Below, in pieces: positions 42,206-53,199 of a DNA stretch of 64,000 bases (its first letter is position 1; each line of letters opens with the position of its first letter). Position numbers and translations under genes: made by a program. A model generated the notes under the pieces. It saw only the letters and a list, made by a program, of their open reading frames with translations, did no database searches and was not told the DNA's origin. The DNA is from Hyphomicrobiales bacterium (GTDB lineage: Bacteria; Pseudomonadota; Alphaproteobacteria; Rhizobiales; Rhizobiaceae): NCBI GenBank assembly GCA_900469445.1, contig UBXM01000011.1, positions 1-64,000 of the forward strand, read 5' to 3'.

Positions 42206-43375
42206 ATGACCATTATCAGACCGGATATCAGCGCCCGTGCGGCGGCGGCACCGCGCAGCGGTATCGGCGAAATCGTCGCCTATGCCAGAGGCCGTGAAAA
42301 CCTGATGCCGCTATGGATCGGTGAGGGCGATCTGCCGACGCCGGACTTCATCACCAAGGCGGCAGGCGCTGCCCTTTCGGCGGGTGAAACCTTCTATACA
42401 TGGACGCAAGGCATTCCCGAGCTTCGCGAAGCGATCCTTCGTTATTACCAGCGTCACTATGGCGCCGATCTGTCGGTCGACAATGTCTATGTCACCGGAT
42501 CCGGCATGCAGTCGATCGTGCTGGCGATCCAGACGGTTGCTTCTGCCGGTGACGAGATCATCTATTTCTCGCCCGCCTGGCCGAATGTCGTCAACGCGAT
42601 CACCGTGGCCGAGGCTAAGCCCAAAGCCGTCGTCCTCGATTTCATCGACGGTCAGTGGAAGATCGATATCGACCGGCTGGCATCCTCGATCACGCCGAAG
42701 ACGAGAGCGCTGTTCATCAACTCGCCGTCGAACCCGACCGGGTGGACGGCGACGAAGGAGGATCTGGCTGCCGTGCTCGATCTTGCCCGCAAGCATGGTC
42801 TTTGGATCATCGCCGACGAGATCTATGGTCTTTATTATTTCGATGGCGCCCGCGCGCCGTCCTTCATGGATGTGATGGATAAGGAAGACCGGATCATCTT
42901 CGCCCAGTCGTTCTCGAAGAACTGGTGTATGACCGGCTGGCGTGTTGGCTGGATGGTGGCGCCGGCCGAAATCGGCCAGACGCTGACCAATCTCATCCAG
43001 TATTCCACCTCCGGCGTGGCGCAATTCATGCAGAAGGGCGCGATCGCGGCGCTCGATCACGGTGACGATTTCGTTCGCACCAATATAGAGCGGGCGCGGA
43101 CTTCGCGCGACATTCTCTGCGATGCGCTGGTGGCGACCAACCGGGTGGAAACCCGCAGGCCGCCGGGGGCGCTTTATTCTTTCCTGAAGATAGACGGCGT
43201 GACAGATGCCCGCGCCGAAGCGTTCAGGATCGTCGATGCGACCGGTGTCGGTCTGGCGCCGGGAACCGCCTTCGGACCCGGCGGGGAGGCCTTCATGCGC
43301 GCCTGTTATCTGCGCGATCCGAGGCAGATCGAAGATGCGGCCGAGCGGCTGAGCAACTATATCCGGGCGCTCTAA
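42206..43375 (+). CDS. Class I/II pyridoxal-phosphate aminotransferase
   Basis: About 389 residues, fold type I. The cofactor-contacting motifs are visible: NSPSNPTGW, DEIYG, and the lysine motif SFSKNWCMTGWRVGW. Members move amino groups between an amino acid and a 2-oxo acid; the pattern is close to aspartate/aromatic aminotransferases of rhizobia. ATG 42206 has CAGGAC upstream. It sits alone between the betaine importer and the fucose regulator, convergent with the latter by six bases, so the substrate cannot be inferred from neighbours. Confidence 0.87.
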   Translation: MTIIRPDISARAAAAPRSGIGEIVAYARGRENLMPLWIGEGDLPTPDFITKAAGAALSAGETFYTWTQGIPELREAILRYYQRHYGADLSVDNVYVTGSGMQSIVLAIQTVASAGDEIIYFSPAWPNVVNAITVAEAKPKAVVLDFIDGQWKIDIDRLASSITPKTRALFINSPSNPTGWTATKEDLAAVLDLARKHGLWIIADEIYGLYYFDGARAPSFMDVMDKEDRIIFAQSFSKNWCMTGWRVGWMVAPAEIGQTLTNLIQYSTSGVAQFMQKGAIAALDHGDDFVRTNIERARTSRDILCDALVATNRVETRRPPGALYSFLKIDGVTDARAEAFRIVDATGVGLAPGTAFGPGGEAFMRACYLRDPRQIEDAAERLSNYIRAL

Positions 43376-43381
43376 CGTCGA

Positions 43382-44053
43382 TCAATTCTCAAGCCAGCGG
43401 CGGCCGGAGGCGGTAAGGTGCGAGTGCATCGCCGCCTGGGCCGCCAATGGATCGCGCGCCTCCAGTGCCGCCAGAATGGCGTGATGTTCCGTGAGCGCCG
43501 AGGTCCAGCTTTCCGTCGTCTCGAAATGGCCGCGAATACCCGCGGTCATCGGGCTATGGCGTTCGTCGAACAGGTTTTCGACGATTTCCACCAGCAGCGT
43601 ATTGCCGGTGCTTTCCGCGATGATCAGATGAAAAGCCCGGTCCTGTTCGATCGGCTTTCGCGCATTGGCGATATCGTCCGCCATCGCTTCGAGCGTGGCG
43701 CGCAAGGTGGCGAGCGTCTCTTCCGTCATCGCCGCTGCCGCCTGGACGATGATGGCGCTTTCGATCACGGCGCGGGCCTGCATCAGTTCGGAGGGACTTT
43801 CCCCCAGTGAGCGACCGTTGCCCGATGGTTTGGACGTGTTGAGCACATAGATGCCCGACCCCATGCGGATTTCGATCGTGCCGTCGATTTCGAGCGCGAT
43901 CAGTGCTTCCCTGAGCGACGGGCGTGATACGCCGAGTTGCTGGGCAAGTTCGCGCTCCGCGGGAAGGCGCGCGCCGGACTGATACTCGCCGGTGGCGATG
44001 AGTTGCCGGACGCGATCTGCTGTCTGCTGATAAAGGCGTCGTGTATCCGTCAT
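43382..44053 (-). CDS. GntR/FadR-family repressor of the L-fucose operon
   Basis: About 223 residues: N-terminal winged helix (about 5-70) with LPAERELAQQLGVSRPSLREALIALE, and a C-terminal FCD ligand domain with its Asp/His metal-site pattern (QDRAFHL and later TEHHAIL). It is divergent from the sugar ABC importer and L-fucose degradation operon, 165 bases away, and the TTGG-N5-CCAA box there is a likely operator. L-fucose, its lactone or 2-keto-3-deoxyfuconate would be a natural inducer. It shares its subgroup with the GntR at 61056-61769. Confidence 0.85.
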   Translation of the reverse strand: MTDTRRLYQQTADRVRQLIATGEYQSGARLPAERELAQQLGVSRPSLREALIALEIDGTIEIRMGSGIYVLNTSKPSGNGRSLGESPSELMQARAVIESAIIVQAAAAMTEETLATLRATLEAMADDIANARKPIEQDRAFHLIIAESTGNTLLVEIVENLFDERHSPMTAGIRGHFETTESWTSALTEHHAILAALEARDPLAAQAAMHSHLTASGRRWLEN

Positions 44054-44138
44054 TGAGGTCAGGCCAATTGCGTATTTCTTGTGCGTATGACCGCCAGTTG
44101 GCGTCAAATTTTGCCAGGGCGCAACAAAAAACTTTAAA

Positions 44139-44151
44139 TTGGCTTGACCAA
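44139..44151. promoter_or_regulatory. GntR/FadR-type operator candidate upstream of the fucose operon
   Basis: TTGGCTTGACCAA is an inverted repeat TTGG-N5-CCAA, extended by A/T on both sides, close to the TTGGT/ACCAA half-sites typical of FadR-subgroup regulators. It lies between the divergent regulator and importer genes. Confidence 0.55.
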
Positions 44152-44218
44152 ATGTCGCAGTCGCGATTTGATAATCGACAAGAGCCCTGGGAAGCTCTTG
44201 CGCGAAGAGGAGATCGCG

Positions 44219-45778
<1,560 letters not shown>

Positions 45779-45782
45779 GAGC

Positions 45783-46850
45783 ATGGCCGACATGACCAGC
45801 GAAAAACCGGCAGAGCAGCCGGCCAAGTCTTCCGGCCAGGCACCGGCGGGCCAGGGTCGTCGCCTGAGCGAGCGGCAGAAGGACATCATCCAGAAATTTG
45901 CTGCCCTCGGCAGTCTGCTTGTGCTGGCCGCGGTGTTTTCCGCCACCAGCAGCGCCTTCTTCACCGTCGGCAACGGCATGACCATTGCGCTGCAGGTGAC
46001 GTCGATCGCTTTGCTCGGCATCGGCGCGACCTATGTCATCATCACCGGCGGTATCGATCTCTCGGTCGGTTCGGTTCTGGCGCTGGCCGGTGTGGTGGCG
46101 GCGCTTGCGGTGAAGGAACTGCAACTGCCGATCTGGATCGGCATGCTGCTCGGTATCCTGACCGGTTCGCTCTGCGGGCTGATCAACGGCTTCGTCATCA
46201 CCCAGCTCAAGCTGCCGCCCTTTATCGCGACGCTCGGCATGATGCTGATCGCCCGTGGCGTGGCGCTGCAGATCACTGGGGCACGCGCTGTGTCGGGCCT
46301 TGGCGAAGCTTTTGGCGAGCTTGGCAACGGTTCGCTGTTCCGCATCGAATCCATCGACGATCAGGGATTTCCGGTCGTGACGTTCCCCGGCATTCCCTAT
46401 CCGGTCGTGCTGATGATCGTGATTGCCTTCATTGCCGCCTTCGTGCTGAACCGCACGGTGCTCGGCCGCTACATCTATGCGATCGGCTCCAATGCCGATG
46501 CCGCAAGGCTTTCCGGCGTCAACGTTTCGCGGGTCACGGCCTTCACCTATGTCGTATCGGGAACTCTCGCAGGCCTCACCGGCTGCGTACTGATGTCCCG
46601 CCTTGTCACCGCCCAGCCGAACGAGGGTGTGGCTTATGAACTCGATGCGATCGCCAGCGCGGTGATCGGCGGCACGTCGCTGATCGGCGGGGTCGGCACG
46701 ATTTCGGGCACGATGATCGGTGCTTTCGTCATCGGCATATTGCGCAACGGATTGAACATGAACGGCGTCTCCGCCTTCACCCAGCAGATCATCATCGGCC
46801 TCGTCATTCTGGTCACCGTGTGGATCGACCAGTTGCGCAACCGCCGCTGA
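45783..46850 (+). CDS. Sugar ABC importer permease (RbsC-like)
   Basis: About 355 residues. A charged N-terminal tail (about 1-40) precedes eight to ten membrane helices of a CUT2 permease. Motifs YVIITGGIDLSVGS and YAIGSNADAARLSGVNV are characteristic. The start ATG lies five bases after the ATPase stop. It makes the membrane pore of the fucose-linked importer as a homodimer. Confidence 0.9.
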   Translation: MADMTSEKPAEQPAKSSGQAPAGQGRRLSERQKDIIQKFAALGSLLVLAAVFSATSSAFFTVGNGMTIALQVTSIALLGIGATYVIITGGIDLSVGSVLALAGVVAALAVKELQLPIWIGMLLGILTGSLCGLINGFVITQLKLPPFIATLGMMLIARGVALQITGARAVSGLGEAFGELGNGSLFRIESIDDQGFPVVTFPGIPYPVVLMIVIAFIAAFVLNRTVLGRYIYAIGSNADAARLSGVNVSRVTAFTYVVSGTLAGLTGCVLMSRLVTAQPNEGVAYELDAIASAVIGGTSLIGGVGTISGTMIGAFVIGILRNGLNMNGVSAFTQQIIIGLVILVTVWIDQLRNRR

Positions 46851-46955
46851 GGAAAAGGGAACGGCCGGGGGCCGGACCTGAAAATGCCAAGCCACGGGAA
46901 GGGGAGGAGCCTTCCTTTTAAACAGGTCCTTTCGGGCCATTCGAGGAGGAAAGAC

Positions 46956-47900
46956 ATGCGTAGACTTGCAACGGTCCTGATGGCGTCGGCACTTGCCTTT
47001 GCCGGAGCTTCCGCCGCATCGGCCGGCGAAATCGCCGTCATCGTCAAGACGGTCAACTCGACCTTCTGGCAGAACGTGCAGAAGGGTGCCGAAGCCGCGA
47101 TCGGCTCTGCCAAGGGCGAACACACGATGACCTTCCAGGGCCCGGCGGCGGAATCCGCCATCGCCGATGAGGTCAACATGGTGGAAAATGCCGTCAACCG
47201 TAAGGTGGCAGCGATCCTGCTTGCTCCATCCGATCCGGACGCGCTGGTGCCGGCGGTGAAGAAGGCGTGGGAAGCCCGTATCCCGGTCGTCATCATCGAT
47301 AGCCAGCTTTCCGAAGGTTCGGACAAATATTACCAGTCCTTCCTTGCTACCGACAACCGCAAGGCCGGTGAACTCGCCGCCAAGGCACTGATCGAGAAGG
47401 TCGGTGAGACCGGCAAGATCGCGGTCATGTCCTATGTTGCCGGTGCCGGTTCCGAGATCGGCCGCGTCGGTGGTTTCACCGATTACATCAAGGCCAATTC
47501 CAAGCTGGAAATCGTCGGTCCTTATTATTCGCAGTCGCAGATGGCGACCGCGCTTAACCAGACGACCGACGTTCTGGCTGCCAATAGCGACCTCAAGGGC
47601 ATTTTCGGCGCCAATGAGCCGACCGCGATCGGCATGGGCCGGGCGATCAAGCAGGCGGGCAAGGCCGGCAAGGTCGTGGCGATCGGTTTCGACGGTAACC
47701 AGGACCTGCAGGAATTCGTCAAGGACGGTACGCTGACGGCAACCGTCGTGCAGGGTTCCTACCAGATGGGCGAAAAGGGCATCGAGACGCTGCTTTCGAT
47801 CCTCGGCAAGCAGAAGGTCGAAAAGACCGTCGATACCGGCGTCGTCGTGGTGACCAAGGACAATATCGACAAGCCGGAAGCCAAGAACGTTCTCTACTAA
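46956..47900 (+). CDS. Sugar-binding protein of the fucose-linked ABC importer (RbsB-like)
   Basis: About 314 residues with a Sec signal peptide (about 1-22, ending ASAAS). The two-lobed periplasmic binding-protein family 1 pattern is clear: IAVIVKTVNSTFWQNV, VVIIDSQL, IFGANEPTAIG and AIGFDGN. AGGAGGAAAG precedes the ATG, a very strong ribosome site. A GC-rich hairpin with T run follows the gene, typical for raising binding-protein mRNA in an operon. Likely ligand L-fucose, inferred from the enzymes downstream. Confidence 0.9.
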   Translation: MRRLATVLMASALAFAGASAASAGEIAVIVKTVNSTFWQNVQKGAEAAIGSAKGEHTMTFQGPAAESAIADEVNMVENAVNRKVAAILLAPSDPDALVPAVKKAWEARIPVVIIDSQLSEGSDKYYQSFLATDNRKAGELAAKALIEKVGETGKIAVMSYVAGAGSEIGRVGGFTDYIKANSKLEIVGPYYSQSQMATALNQTTDVLAANSDLKGIFGANEPTAIGMGRAIKQAGKAGKVVAIGFDGNQDLQEFVKDGTLTATVVQGSYQMGEKGIETLLSILGKQKVEKTVDTGVVVVTKDNIDKPEAKNVLY

Positions 47901-47908
47901 ACGGACCG

Positions 47909-47943
47909 GCGCGCGGGTGGAGTTCTCCCCGCGCGCTCCTTTT
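47909..47943 (+). terminator. Attenuator/terminator after the sugar-binding protein gene
   Basis: GCGCGCGGG (47909-47917) pairs with CCCGCGCGC (47928-47936) over a ten-base loop, followed by TCCTTTT. It lies within the operon and would let only part of the transcripts continue into the enzyme genes. Confidence 0.7.
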
Positions 47944-47970
47944 CGATCACGATCGGGATTTCAGGATATC

Positions 47971-48978
47971 ATGAAGGTTTCGGACAGGCGCAGGCTGCGC
48001 AATCGCGACGTCTCGTTCACGCTCATGGGGCTCGGCTGCGCCCAGATGGGCAATCTCTACCGGCTCACCCCCTATCAGGAATCCCTTGGCGCCTTCGAGG
48101 CCGCCTGGGATGCGGGCATCCGTTATTTCGATACGGCGCCGTTTTACGGTTACACCCGCTCGGAGCGTCGGCTTGGGACGATGGTGACCGACCGCGAGCG
48201 GAACGACTATGTGCTGAGCACCAAGGTCGGGCGCATCATGGTGCCGGATGAGACGGTCGGGCCGGAAGAGGACGCCTATGTCGCGCCACTGCCGTTCCGG
48301 CCGCACTATGATTACGGCTATGACGCGATCCTGCGCTCCTTCGAGGCAAGCCAACAGCGTCTCGGCGTCTTTAGGCCCGATGTGCTTTACGTCCATGATA
48401 TCGGCCGCGCCACCCATGGCGATCTCCACCAGCATTACTGGGATCAGTTGACCAAGGGTGGCGGGTTCAGGGCGCTCGGCGAATTGCGCGTTGCCGGTCT
48501 GGTCAAGGCGATCGGGCTCGGCGTCAACGAATGGCAGGTGATCGCCGACGCGATGGACGAATGCGATATCGATGTCTCGATGCTGGCCGGACGCTACACG
48601 CTTCTGGAACAGGAAAGTCTGCCGCTTCTGGACCGATGCCATCGCGAAGGTGTCGGCATCGTCGTTGCCGGCGCGTTCAATTCCGGGCTTCTGGCCGGGA
48701 ACCGCAAGTTCAATTATGCCGAGGCGCCTGCCGATATTCTGGCGCGTGTCGGCGAGATCGAGGCGGCCTGTGAGGCCGAAGGCGTGGCCATGCAGGCGGC
48801 GGCTCTGGCGTTTCCGGCGCTGCATCCGGCCGTGGTGACCGTCGTTTCCGGTGCCCGCAATGCCGAGCAGATGAAGGCCAATGTCGGCTGGTTCGAAGAG
48901 GAGATCCCCGCATCCTTCTGGACGCGGCTGAAGGACAAGGGCGTGATATCGGCCGATGCAGCGGTTTCGGGTGGCTGA
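47971..48978 (+). CDS. Aldo/keto reductase, probable L-fucose dehydrogenase
   Basis: About 335 residues. Aldo/keto reductase barrel with RYFDTAPFYGYTRSERRLG near the N-terminus (catalytic Asp and Tyr) and the C-terminal nucleotide site around VVSGARNAEQM. This branch (D-threo-aldose 1-dehydrogenase/pyridoxal 4-dehydrogenase type) oxidises L-fucose or L-galactose to the 1,5-lactone with NAD(P). It is the first enzyme of the adjacent oxidative pathway and is followed by the lactonase gene with a four-base gap. ATG 47971 follows CAGGAT. Confidence 0.85.
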   Translation: MKVSDRRRLRNRDVSFTLMGLGCAQMGNLYRLTPYQESLGAFEAAWDAGIRYFDTAPFYGYTRSERRLGTMVTDRERNDYVLSTKVGRIMVPDETVGPEEDAYVAPLPFRPHYDYGYDAILRSFEASQQRLGVFRPDVLYVHDIGRATHGDLHQHYWDQLTKGGGFRALGELRVAGLVKAIGLGVNEWQVIADAMDECDIDVSMLAGRYTLLEQESLPLLDRCHREGVGIVVAGAFNSGLLAGNRKFNYAEAPADILARVGEIEAACEAEGVAMQAAALAFPALHPAVVTVVSGARNAEQMKANVGWFEEEIPASFWTRLKDKGVISADAAVSGG

Positions 48979-48982
48979 GCCG

Positions 48983-49795
48983 ATGATCATCGATGCGCAC
49001 CAGCATTTCTGGCTGATGAGGGACCGCAAGGGCGGCTGGCCGCCGCCGGAACTTGCCGCCATCCATCGCGACTTCCTGCCGGCCGATCTGGGCCCGGAGA
49101 TCGAGGCCGCCGGTGTTGACGGCACGATCCTTGTGCAGTCGCTGCCGAGCGTCGAGGATACGCGCTTCATGCTGGGGCTTGCAGAACAGAGCGACACCAT
49201 CCTCGGTGTGGTCGGCTGGGTGGACATGAAGGCGGCGGATGCGCCGGCGGTGATCACCGATCTTGCCAAATCGCCGAAGCTCAAGGGCCTGCGGCCGATG
49301 CTGCAGGATATCGCCGATCCCGACTGGATCGACGATCCGGCCCTGGAGCCGGCGGTGGAGGCGATGATGGCGCATCGTCTGGTTTTCGACGCGCTGGTTC
49401 TGGAGCCGCATCTTTCGGCGCTGCATGCCTTTGCCCGCCGCCATCCCGGCCTGCCGGTCGTGATCGACCATGGAGCCAAACCGAGGATCGCCACGGGGCA
49501 TTATCGCGACTGGCGGCATGCGATGCTGCGGCTCGCAGAGCTGGACAATATCTGCTGCAAGCTCTCCGGCCTGCTGACCGAGGCTGGCGGCCAGACGCCC
49601 GAGGCGGTGCGGCCCTATGTCGAGACGATCCTTGAATTGTTCGGGCCTGAGCGGGTGATCTGGGGCAGCGACTGGCCGGTGGTCAATCTGGCCGGCAGTT
49701 ATGCGGGATGGATCGGGCAATGCCGTGAGATCGTGCCCGAGGCAGATCACGCAGCGGTGTTCGGCGGCAATGCCCGACGCTTCTATCGATTGTGA
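48983..49795 (+). CDS. Amidohydrolase-family lactonase, probable L-fucono-1,5-lactonase
   Basis: About 270 residues. Begins MIIDAHQHFW, the first metal motif of this amidohydrolase branch; later IDHGAKP and the final metal/catalytic Asp in IWGSDWPV are in place. COG3618 members open sugar lactones; here L-fucono-1,5-lactone to L-fuconate fits the operon. ATG 48983 lies four bases after the preceding stop. Full length. Confidence 0.87.
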   Translation: MIIDAHQHFWLMRDRKGGWPPPELAAIHRDFLPADLGPEIEAAGVDGTILVQSLPSVEDTRFMLGLAEQSDTILGVVGWVDMKAADAPAVITDLAKSPKLKGLRPMLQDIADPDWIDDPALEPAVEAMMAHRLVFDALVLEPHLSALHAFARRHPGLPVVIDHGAKPRIATGHYRDWRHAMLRLAELDNICCKLSGLLTEAGGQTPEAVRPYVETILELFGPERVIWGSDWPVVNLAGSYAGWIGQCREIVPEADHAAVFGGNARRFYRL

Positions 49796-49803
49796 GGACA
49801 GGC

Positions 49804-50133
49804 ATGCAGAGAATGGGAATGGTGATCGGCCTCGCGCCGGAAAAGGTCGAGGAATACAAAGCGCTGCATGCCGCGGTATGGCCGGAAATCCTCGATCTGA
49901 TATCGCGCTGCAATATCCGCAACTACTCGATATTCCTGCGCGAGCCGGAGAACCTGCTATTCGGCTATTGGGAGTATCACGGCACTGATTTTGCTGCCGA
50001 TATGGCGAAAATGGCGGCGAGTGAAAAGAACCAGGAATGGTGGTCGTACTGTATTCCCTGCCAAAGGCCTTTCGCAACGCGAAAGGATGGGGAATGGTGG
50101 GCATCGATGGATGAGGTGTTCCATCTGGACTGA
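49804..50133 (+). CDS. Sugar mutarotase (RhaM/L-fucose mutarotase family)
   Basis: 109 residues, the normal size of the RhaM-like ferredoxin-fold mutarotases. Motifs MGMVIGLAPEKVEEYKALH and NYSIFLREPENLLFGYWEY match the family, with the catalytic His/Tyr/Trp region in place. It interconverts the alpha and beta forms of a deoxy-sugar, in this operon most likely L-fucose, giving the dehydrogenase its preferred anomer. GAGGACAGG precedes the ATG; the gap to the lactonase gene is eight bases. Confidence 0.88.
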   Translation: MQRMGMVIGLAPEKVEEYKALHAAVWPEILDLISRCNIRNYSIFLREPENLLFGYWEYHGTDFAADMAKMAASEKNQEWWSYCIPCQRPFATRKDGEWWASMDEVFHLD

Positions 50134-50146
50134 AAGGGAGAAGAGG

Positions 50147-50881
50147 ATGACAGGGAAGCTAGGAGGCAAGGTGGTCGTGGTGACCGCCGCCGGTCAGGGA
50201 ATAGGGCGGGCCAGCGCATTGGCCTATGCGAGCGCCGGTGCCAAGGTCTGGGCGACCGATATCAACGAGGAAGCACTGGCGACGCTGAACGGTGAAGCCG
50301 GTATCGAAACGGCGAAGCTCGACGTGCTGGACGGCGCTTCCGTGACGGCATTTTTCGAGCGCATCGGCGCAGTCGACGTGCTGTTCAATTGCGCGGGCGT
50401 CGTTCATGGCGGCTCGGTGCTGGAAATGTCGGACAAGGATCTCGATTTCGCCTTCGATCTCAATGTCCGCGCCATGGTGCGCACCATCAAGGCGGTGCTG
50501 CCGGGCATGCTGGAGCGCGGTGACGGCGCAATCATCAACATGGCCTCGATCGCATCGAGCTCCAAGGGTGTGCCGAACCGCTGCGCCTATGGCACGACCA
50601 AGGCTGCCGTGATCGGGCTGACCAAGGCGGTTGCCGCCGACTACGTAACGCGCGGTATCCGTTGCAACGCGATCTGCCCCGGCACGGTCGAAAGCCCGTC
50701 GCTGGAACAGCGTATGCGCGCACAAGGCAATTACGAAGAGGCGCGTGCTGCCTTCATCGCCCGCCAGCCGATGGGCCGTCTCGGCAGCCCGGAGGAAATT
50801 GCGGAACTGGCGGTCTATCTCGCCGGCGCTACCTACACTACCGGTCAGGCTGTCGGCATCGACGGCGGCTGGTCGATCTGA
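50147..50881 (+). CDS. Short-chain dehydrogenase, probable 2-keto-3-deoxy-L-fuconate dehydrogenase
   Basis: About 244 residues. Cofactor motif TAAGQGIGRA, NCAG, catalytic Ser in INMASIASSS and YGTTK, plus the IDGGWSI end. TAAGQGIGRA is typical of the KDF-dehydrogenase/BDH2 branch rather than FabG. It would oxidise 2-keto-3-deoxy-L-fuconate at C4 with NAD. The ATG at 50147 has AGAAGAGG upstream. Placed between mutarotase and FAH-family hydrolase genes, exactly as expected for the pathway. Confidence 0.88.
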   Translation: MTGKLGGKVVVVTAAGQGIGRASALAYASAGAKVWATDINEEALATLNGEAGIETAKLDVLDGASVTAFFERIGAVDVLFNCAGVVHGGSVLEMSDKDLDFAFDLNVRAMVRTIKAVLPGMLERGDGAIINMASIASSSKGVPNRCAYGTTKAAVIGLTKAVAADYVTRGIRCNAICPGTVESPSLEQRMRAQGNYEEARAAFIARQPMGRLGSPEEIAELAVYLAGATYTTGQAVGIDGGWSI

Positions 50882-50923
50882 GCCATTTTGAAAAGCCAAG
50901 TTTGAATTGAAAGGACTATTCCC

Positions 50924-51769
50924 ATGAAATTCCTTCGTTACGGCGCACCCGGCGCTGAAAAGCCCGCGATCGTTGATGCCGACGGCAAGATCCGCGATCT
51001 CTCCGCCCATATCTCCGATCTTTCGGGCGCGGCCCTTGCCCCCGATGCGCTGGCGAAGCTCGGCGCCATCGATGCGAAAAGCCTGCCGCTGGTCGAAGGC
51101 GATCCGCGTCTCGGCCCCTGCGTTGCCGGTACCGGCAAGTTCATCTGCATCGGTCTCAACTATTCCGACCACGCCGCCGAAACCGGCGCGACCGTACCGC
51201 CGGAGCCGATCATCTTCATGAAGGCGTCTTCGGCCATTGTCGGCCCGAACGACAATGTCACCATCCCGCGCGGTTCGGAAAAGACCGACTGGGAAGTCGA
51301 GCTTGGCGTCGTCATCGGCAAGACGGCGAAATATGTTTCGGAAGCCGATGCGCTGAATTATGTCGCCGGTTATTGCGTCACCAACGATGTGTCCGAACGC
51401 GCCTTCCAGACGGAGCGCTCCGGCCAATGGACCAAGGGCAAGTCCTGCGACACGTTCGGCCCGCTCGGCCCCTGGCTGGTAACCAAGGACGAGGTTCCGG
51501 ACCCGCAGGACCTCGGCATGTGGCTGACGGTGAATGGCGAAAAGATGCAGGACGGTTCGTCCAAGACCATGGTCTATGGCGTCGCCTTCCTCGTCTCCTA
51601 TCTTTCGCAGTTCATGTCGCTGCATCCGGGCGACGTGATCTCCACCGGCACGCCTCCGGGCGTCGGCATGGGCTTGAAGCCGCCGCGTTACCTGAAGGCC
51701 GGCGATGTCGTGGAACTCGGCATTGAGGGCCTCGGTACGCAGAAGCAGACCTTCGTCGCCGATATCTAA
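50924..51769 (+). CDS. FAH-family hydrolase, probable 2,4-diketo-3-deoxy-L-fuconate hydrolase
   Basis: 281 residues. Metal and catalytic motifs of the fumarylacetoacetate hydrolase fold are present: GLNYSDHAAE, TDWEVELGVVIG, CDTFGPLGPWL and STGTPPGVG. It would split 2,4-diketo-3-deoxy-L-fuconate to pyruvate and L-lactate, the last step. AAGGAC precedes the ATG. Highly conserved appearance and high-expression codons. Confidence 0.88.
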   Translation: MKFLRYGAPGAEKPAIVDADGKIRDLSAHISDLSGAALAPDALAKLGAIDAKSLPLVEGDPRLGPCVAGTGKFICIGLNYSDHAAETGATVPPEPIIFMKASSAIVGPNDNVTIPRGSEKTDWEVELGVVIGKTAKYVSEADALNYVAGYCVTNDVSERAFQTERSGQWTKGKSCDTFGPLGPWLVTKDEVPDPQDLGMWLTVNGEKMQDGSSKTMVYGVAFLVSYLSQFMSLHPGDVISTGTPPGVGMGLKPPRYLKAGDVVELGIEGLGTQKQTFVADI

Positions 51770-51844
51770 GACGATCGATCGGCGCGCCGGTTTGGAGGCT
51801 GGCGCGCCGATTTCATGAGAATTAAGCCGGCAGAGGAGGCCGCA

Positions 51845-53134
51845 ATGACCCGCATCACCAATCTTCGTGTTTTCGACCTTCGCTTCCCGACTTCGGCAAG
51901 CCTTGACGGGTCCGATGCGATGAACCCCGATCCGGATTATTCGGCGGCCTATGTCATTCTCGAAACCGATCGCGACGGGATCGAGGGTCACGGCCTGACC
52001 TTCACCATCGGCCGCGGCAACGACATCGTCTGCATGGCGATCGAGGCGATGCGCCATCTGGTGATCGGCAAGGATCTGTCGGAAATGCGCGCCAACCCCG
52101 GCAAATTCTGGCGGCATCTGACGGGCGACAGTCAGTTGCGCTGGATCGGCCCGGACAAGGGCGCGATGCATCTGGCAACCGGTGCCGTCGTCAACGCGTT
52201 CTGGGATGCGCTTGCCAAGGAAGCGGGCATGCCCGTGTGGAAATTCGTCGCCACCATGTCGCCGGAAGAGATCGCCGATATCGTCGACTACCGTTATCTG
52301 ACCGATGCGCTGACACGCGACGAGGCGATCGACATTCTGCGCAAGGCCGAAGCCGGCAAGGCGGAACGGATCGCGATCCTGGAGCGTGAAGGATACGCCT
52401 GCTACACGACCTCGGCCGGCTGGCTCGGTTATCCCGACGACAAGCTGCGCCGTTTGGCGCAGGAGGCAGTCGACGCAGGTTTCAGCCATGTGAAGATGAA
52501 GGTCGGCCGTGATCTCGAAGACGATATCCGCCGGCTGACCATTTGCCGCGAGGTGATCGGCCCGGACCGCTACATGATGATCGATGCCAATCAGGTCTGG
52601 GATGTCGATCAGGCGATCGACTGGGTGAAGGCGCTCGCCTTCGCAAAGCCTTTCTTCATTGAGGAGCCGACAAGCCCGGACGATGTGGCGGGTCACAAGA
52701 AGATCCGCGAGGCGATCGCGCCGGTAAAGGTCGCGACCGGCGAGATGTGCCAGAACCGCATCATGTTCAAGCAGTTCATCGCCGAAGGCGCGATCGATAT
52801 CGTGCAGATCGATGCCTGCCGCATGGGCGGATTGAACGAGGTTCTGGCGGTGCTGCTGATGGCGGCGAAATACGGCAAGGCCGTGTGGCCGCATGCGGGC
52901 GGCGTCGGCCTTTGCGAATATGTGCAGCATCTGTCGATGATCGATTACATCGCCGTGTCGGGCACCAAGGAAGGCCGGGTGATCGAGTATGTCGACCACC
53001 TGCACGAACATTTCATCGATCCCTGCGTGATCAAGGATGCGGCCTATATGCCACCGTCACGGGCCGGCTTTTCGATCGAGATGAAGCCGCAGTCGATCGA
53101 GGCCTATCAGTTCGGCCGGCCCAAGGCGGCGTGA
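51845..53134 (+). CDS. L-fuconate dehydratase (enolase superfamily)
   Basis: About 429 residues, full length for L-fuconate dehydratase of the mandelate-racemase group. Catalytic elements are visible: KMKVGRD (base Lys), Mg ligands in MIDANQVWD, IEEPTSPDD and TGEMCQNR, and the His region WPHAGG. It removes water from L-fuconate to give 2-keto-3-deoxy-L-fuconate. ATG 51845 has GAGGAGG upstream. Last gene of the operon, followed by a strong terminator. Confidence 0.92.
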   Translation: MTRITNLRVFDLRFPTSASLDGSDAMNPDPDYSAAYVILETDRDGIEGHGLTFTIGRGNDIVCMAIEAMRHLVIGKDLSEMRANPGKFWRHLTGDSQLRWIGPDKGAMHLATGAVVNAFWDALAKEAGMPVWKFVATMSPEEIADIVDYRYLTDALTRDEAIDILRKAEAGKAERIAILEREGYACYTTSAGWLGYPDDKLRRLAQEAVDAGFSHVKMKVGRDLEDDIRRLTICREVIGPDRYMMIDANQVWDVDQAIDWVKALAFAKPFFIEEPTSPDDVAGHKKIREAIAPVKVATGEMCQNRIMFKQFIAEGAIDIVQIDACRMGGLNEVLAVLLMAAKYGKAVWPHAGGVGLCEYVQHLSMIDYIAVSGTKEGRVIEYVDHLHEHFIDPCVIKDAAYMPPSRAGFSIEMKPQSIEAYQFGRPKAA

Positions 53135-53156
53135 TCGGAACTGCAACCGGGATATC

Positions 53157-53182
53157 AAAAAGGCGCCTTTCGGCGCCTTTTC
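53157..53182. terminator. Bidirectional terminator between convergent sugar operons
   Basis: AAAAAGGCGCC and GGCGCCTTTTC pair over a TTTC loop (stem 53159-53167 with 53172-53180). A/T tracts on both sides allow termination in both directions: the fucose operon from the left and the sugar-acid operon from the right. Confidence 0.9.
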
Positions 53183-53199
53183 TATGAGATGCAGAGCTA

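Noticed and set aside
50159-53011. Open frame of 950 codons antisense to the fucose enzymes
   Set aside because: It spans three well-recognised genes and their spacers, with no domain or start signal of its own.
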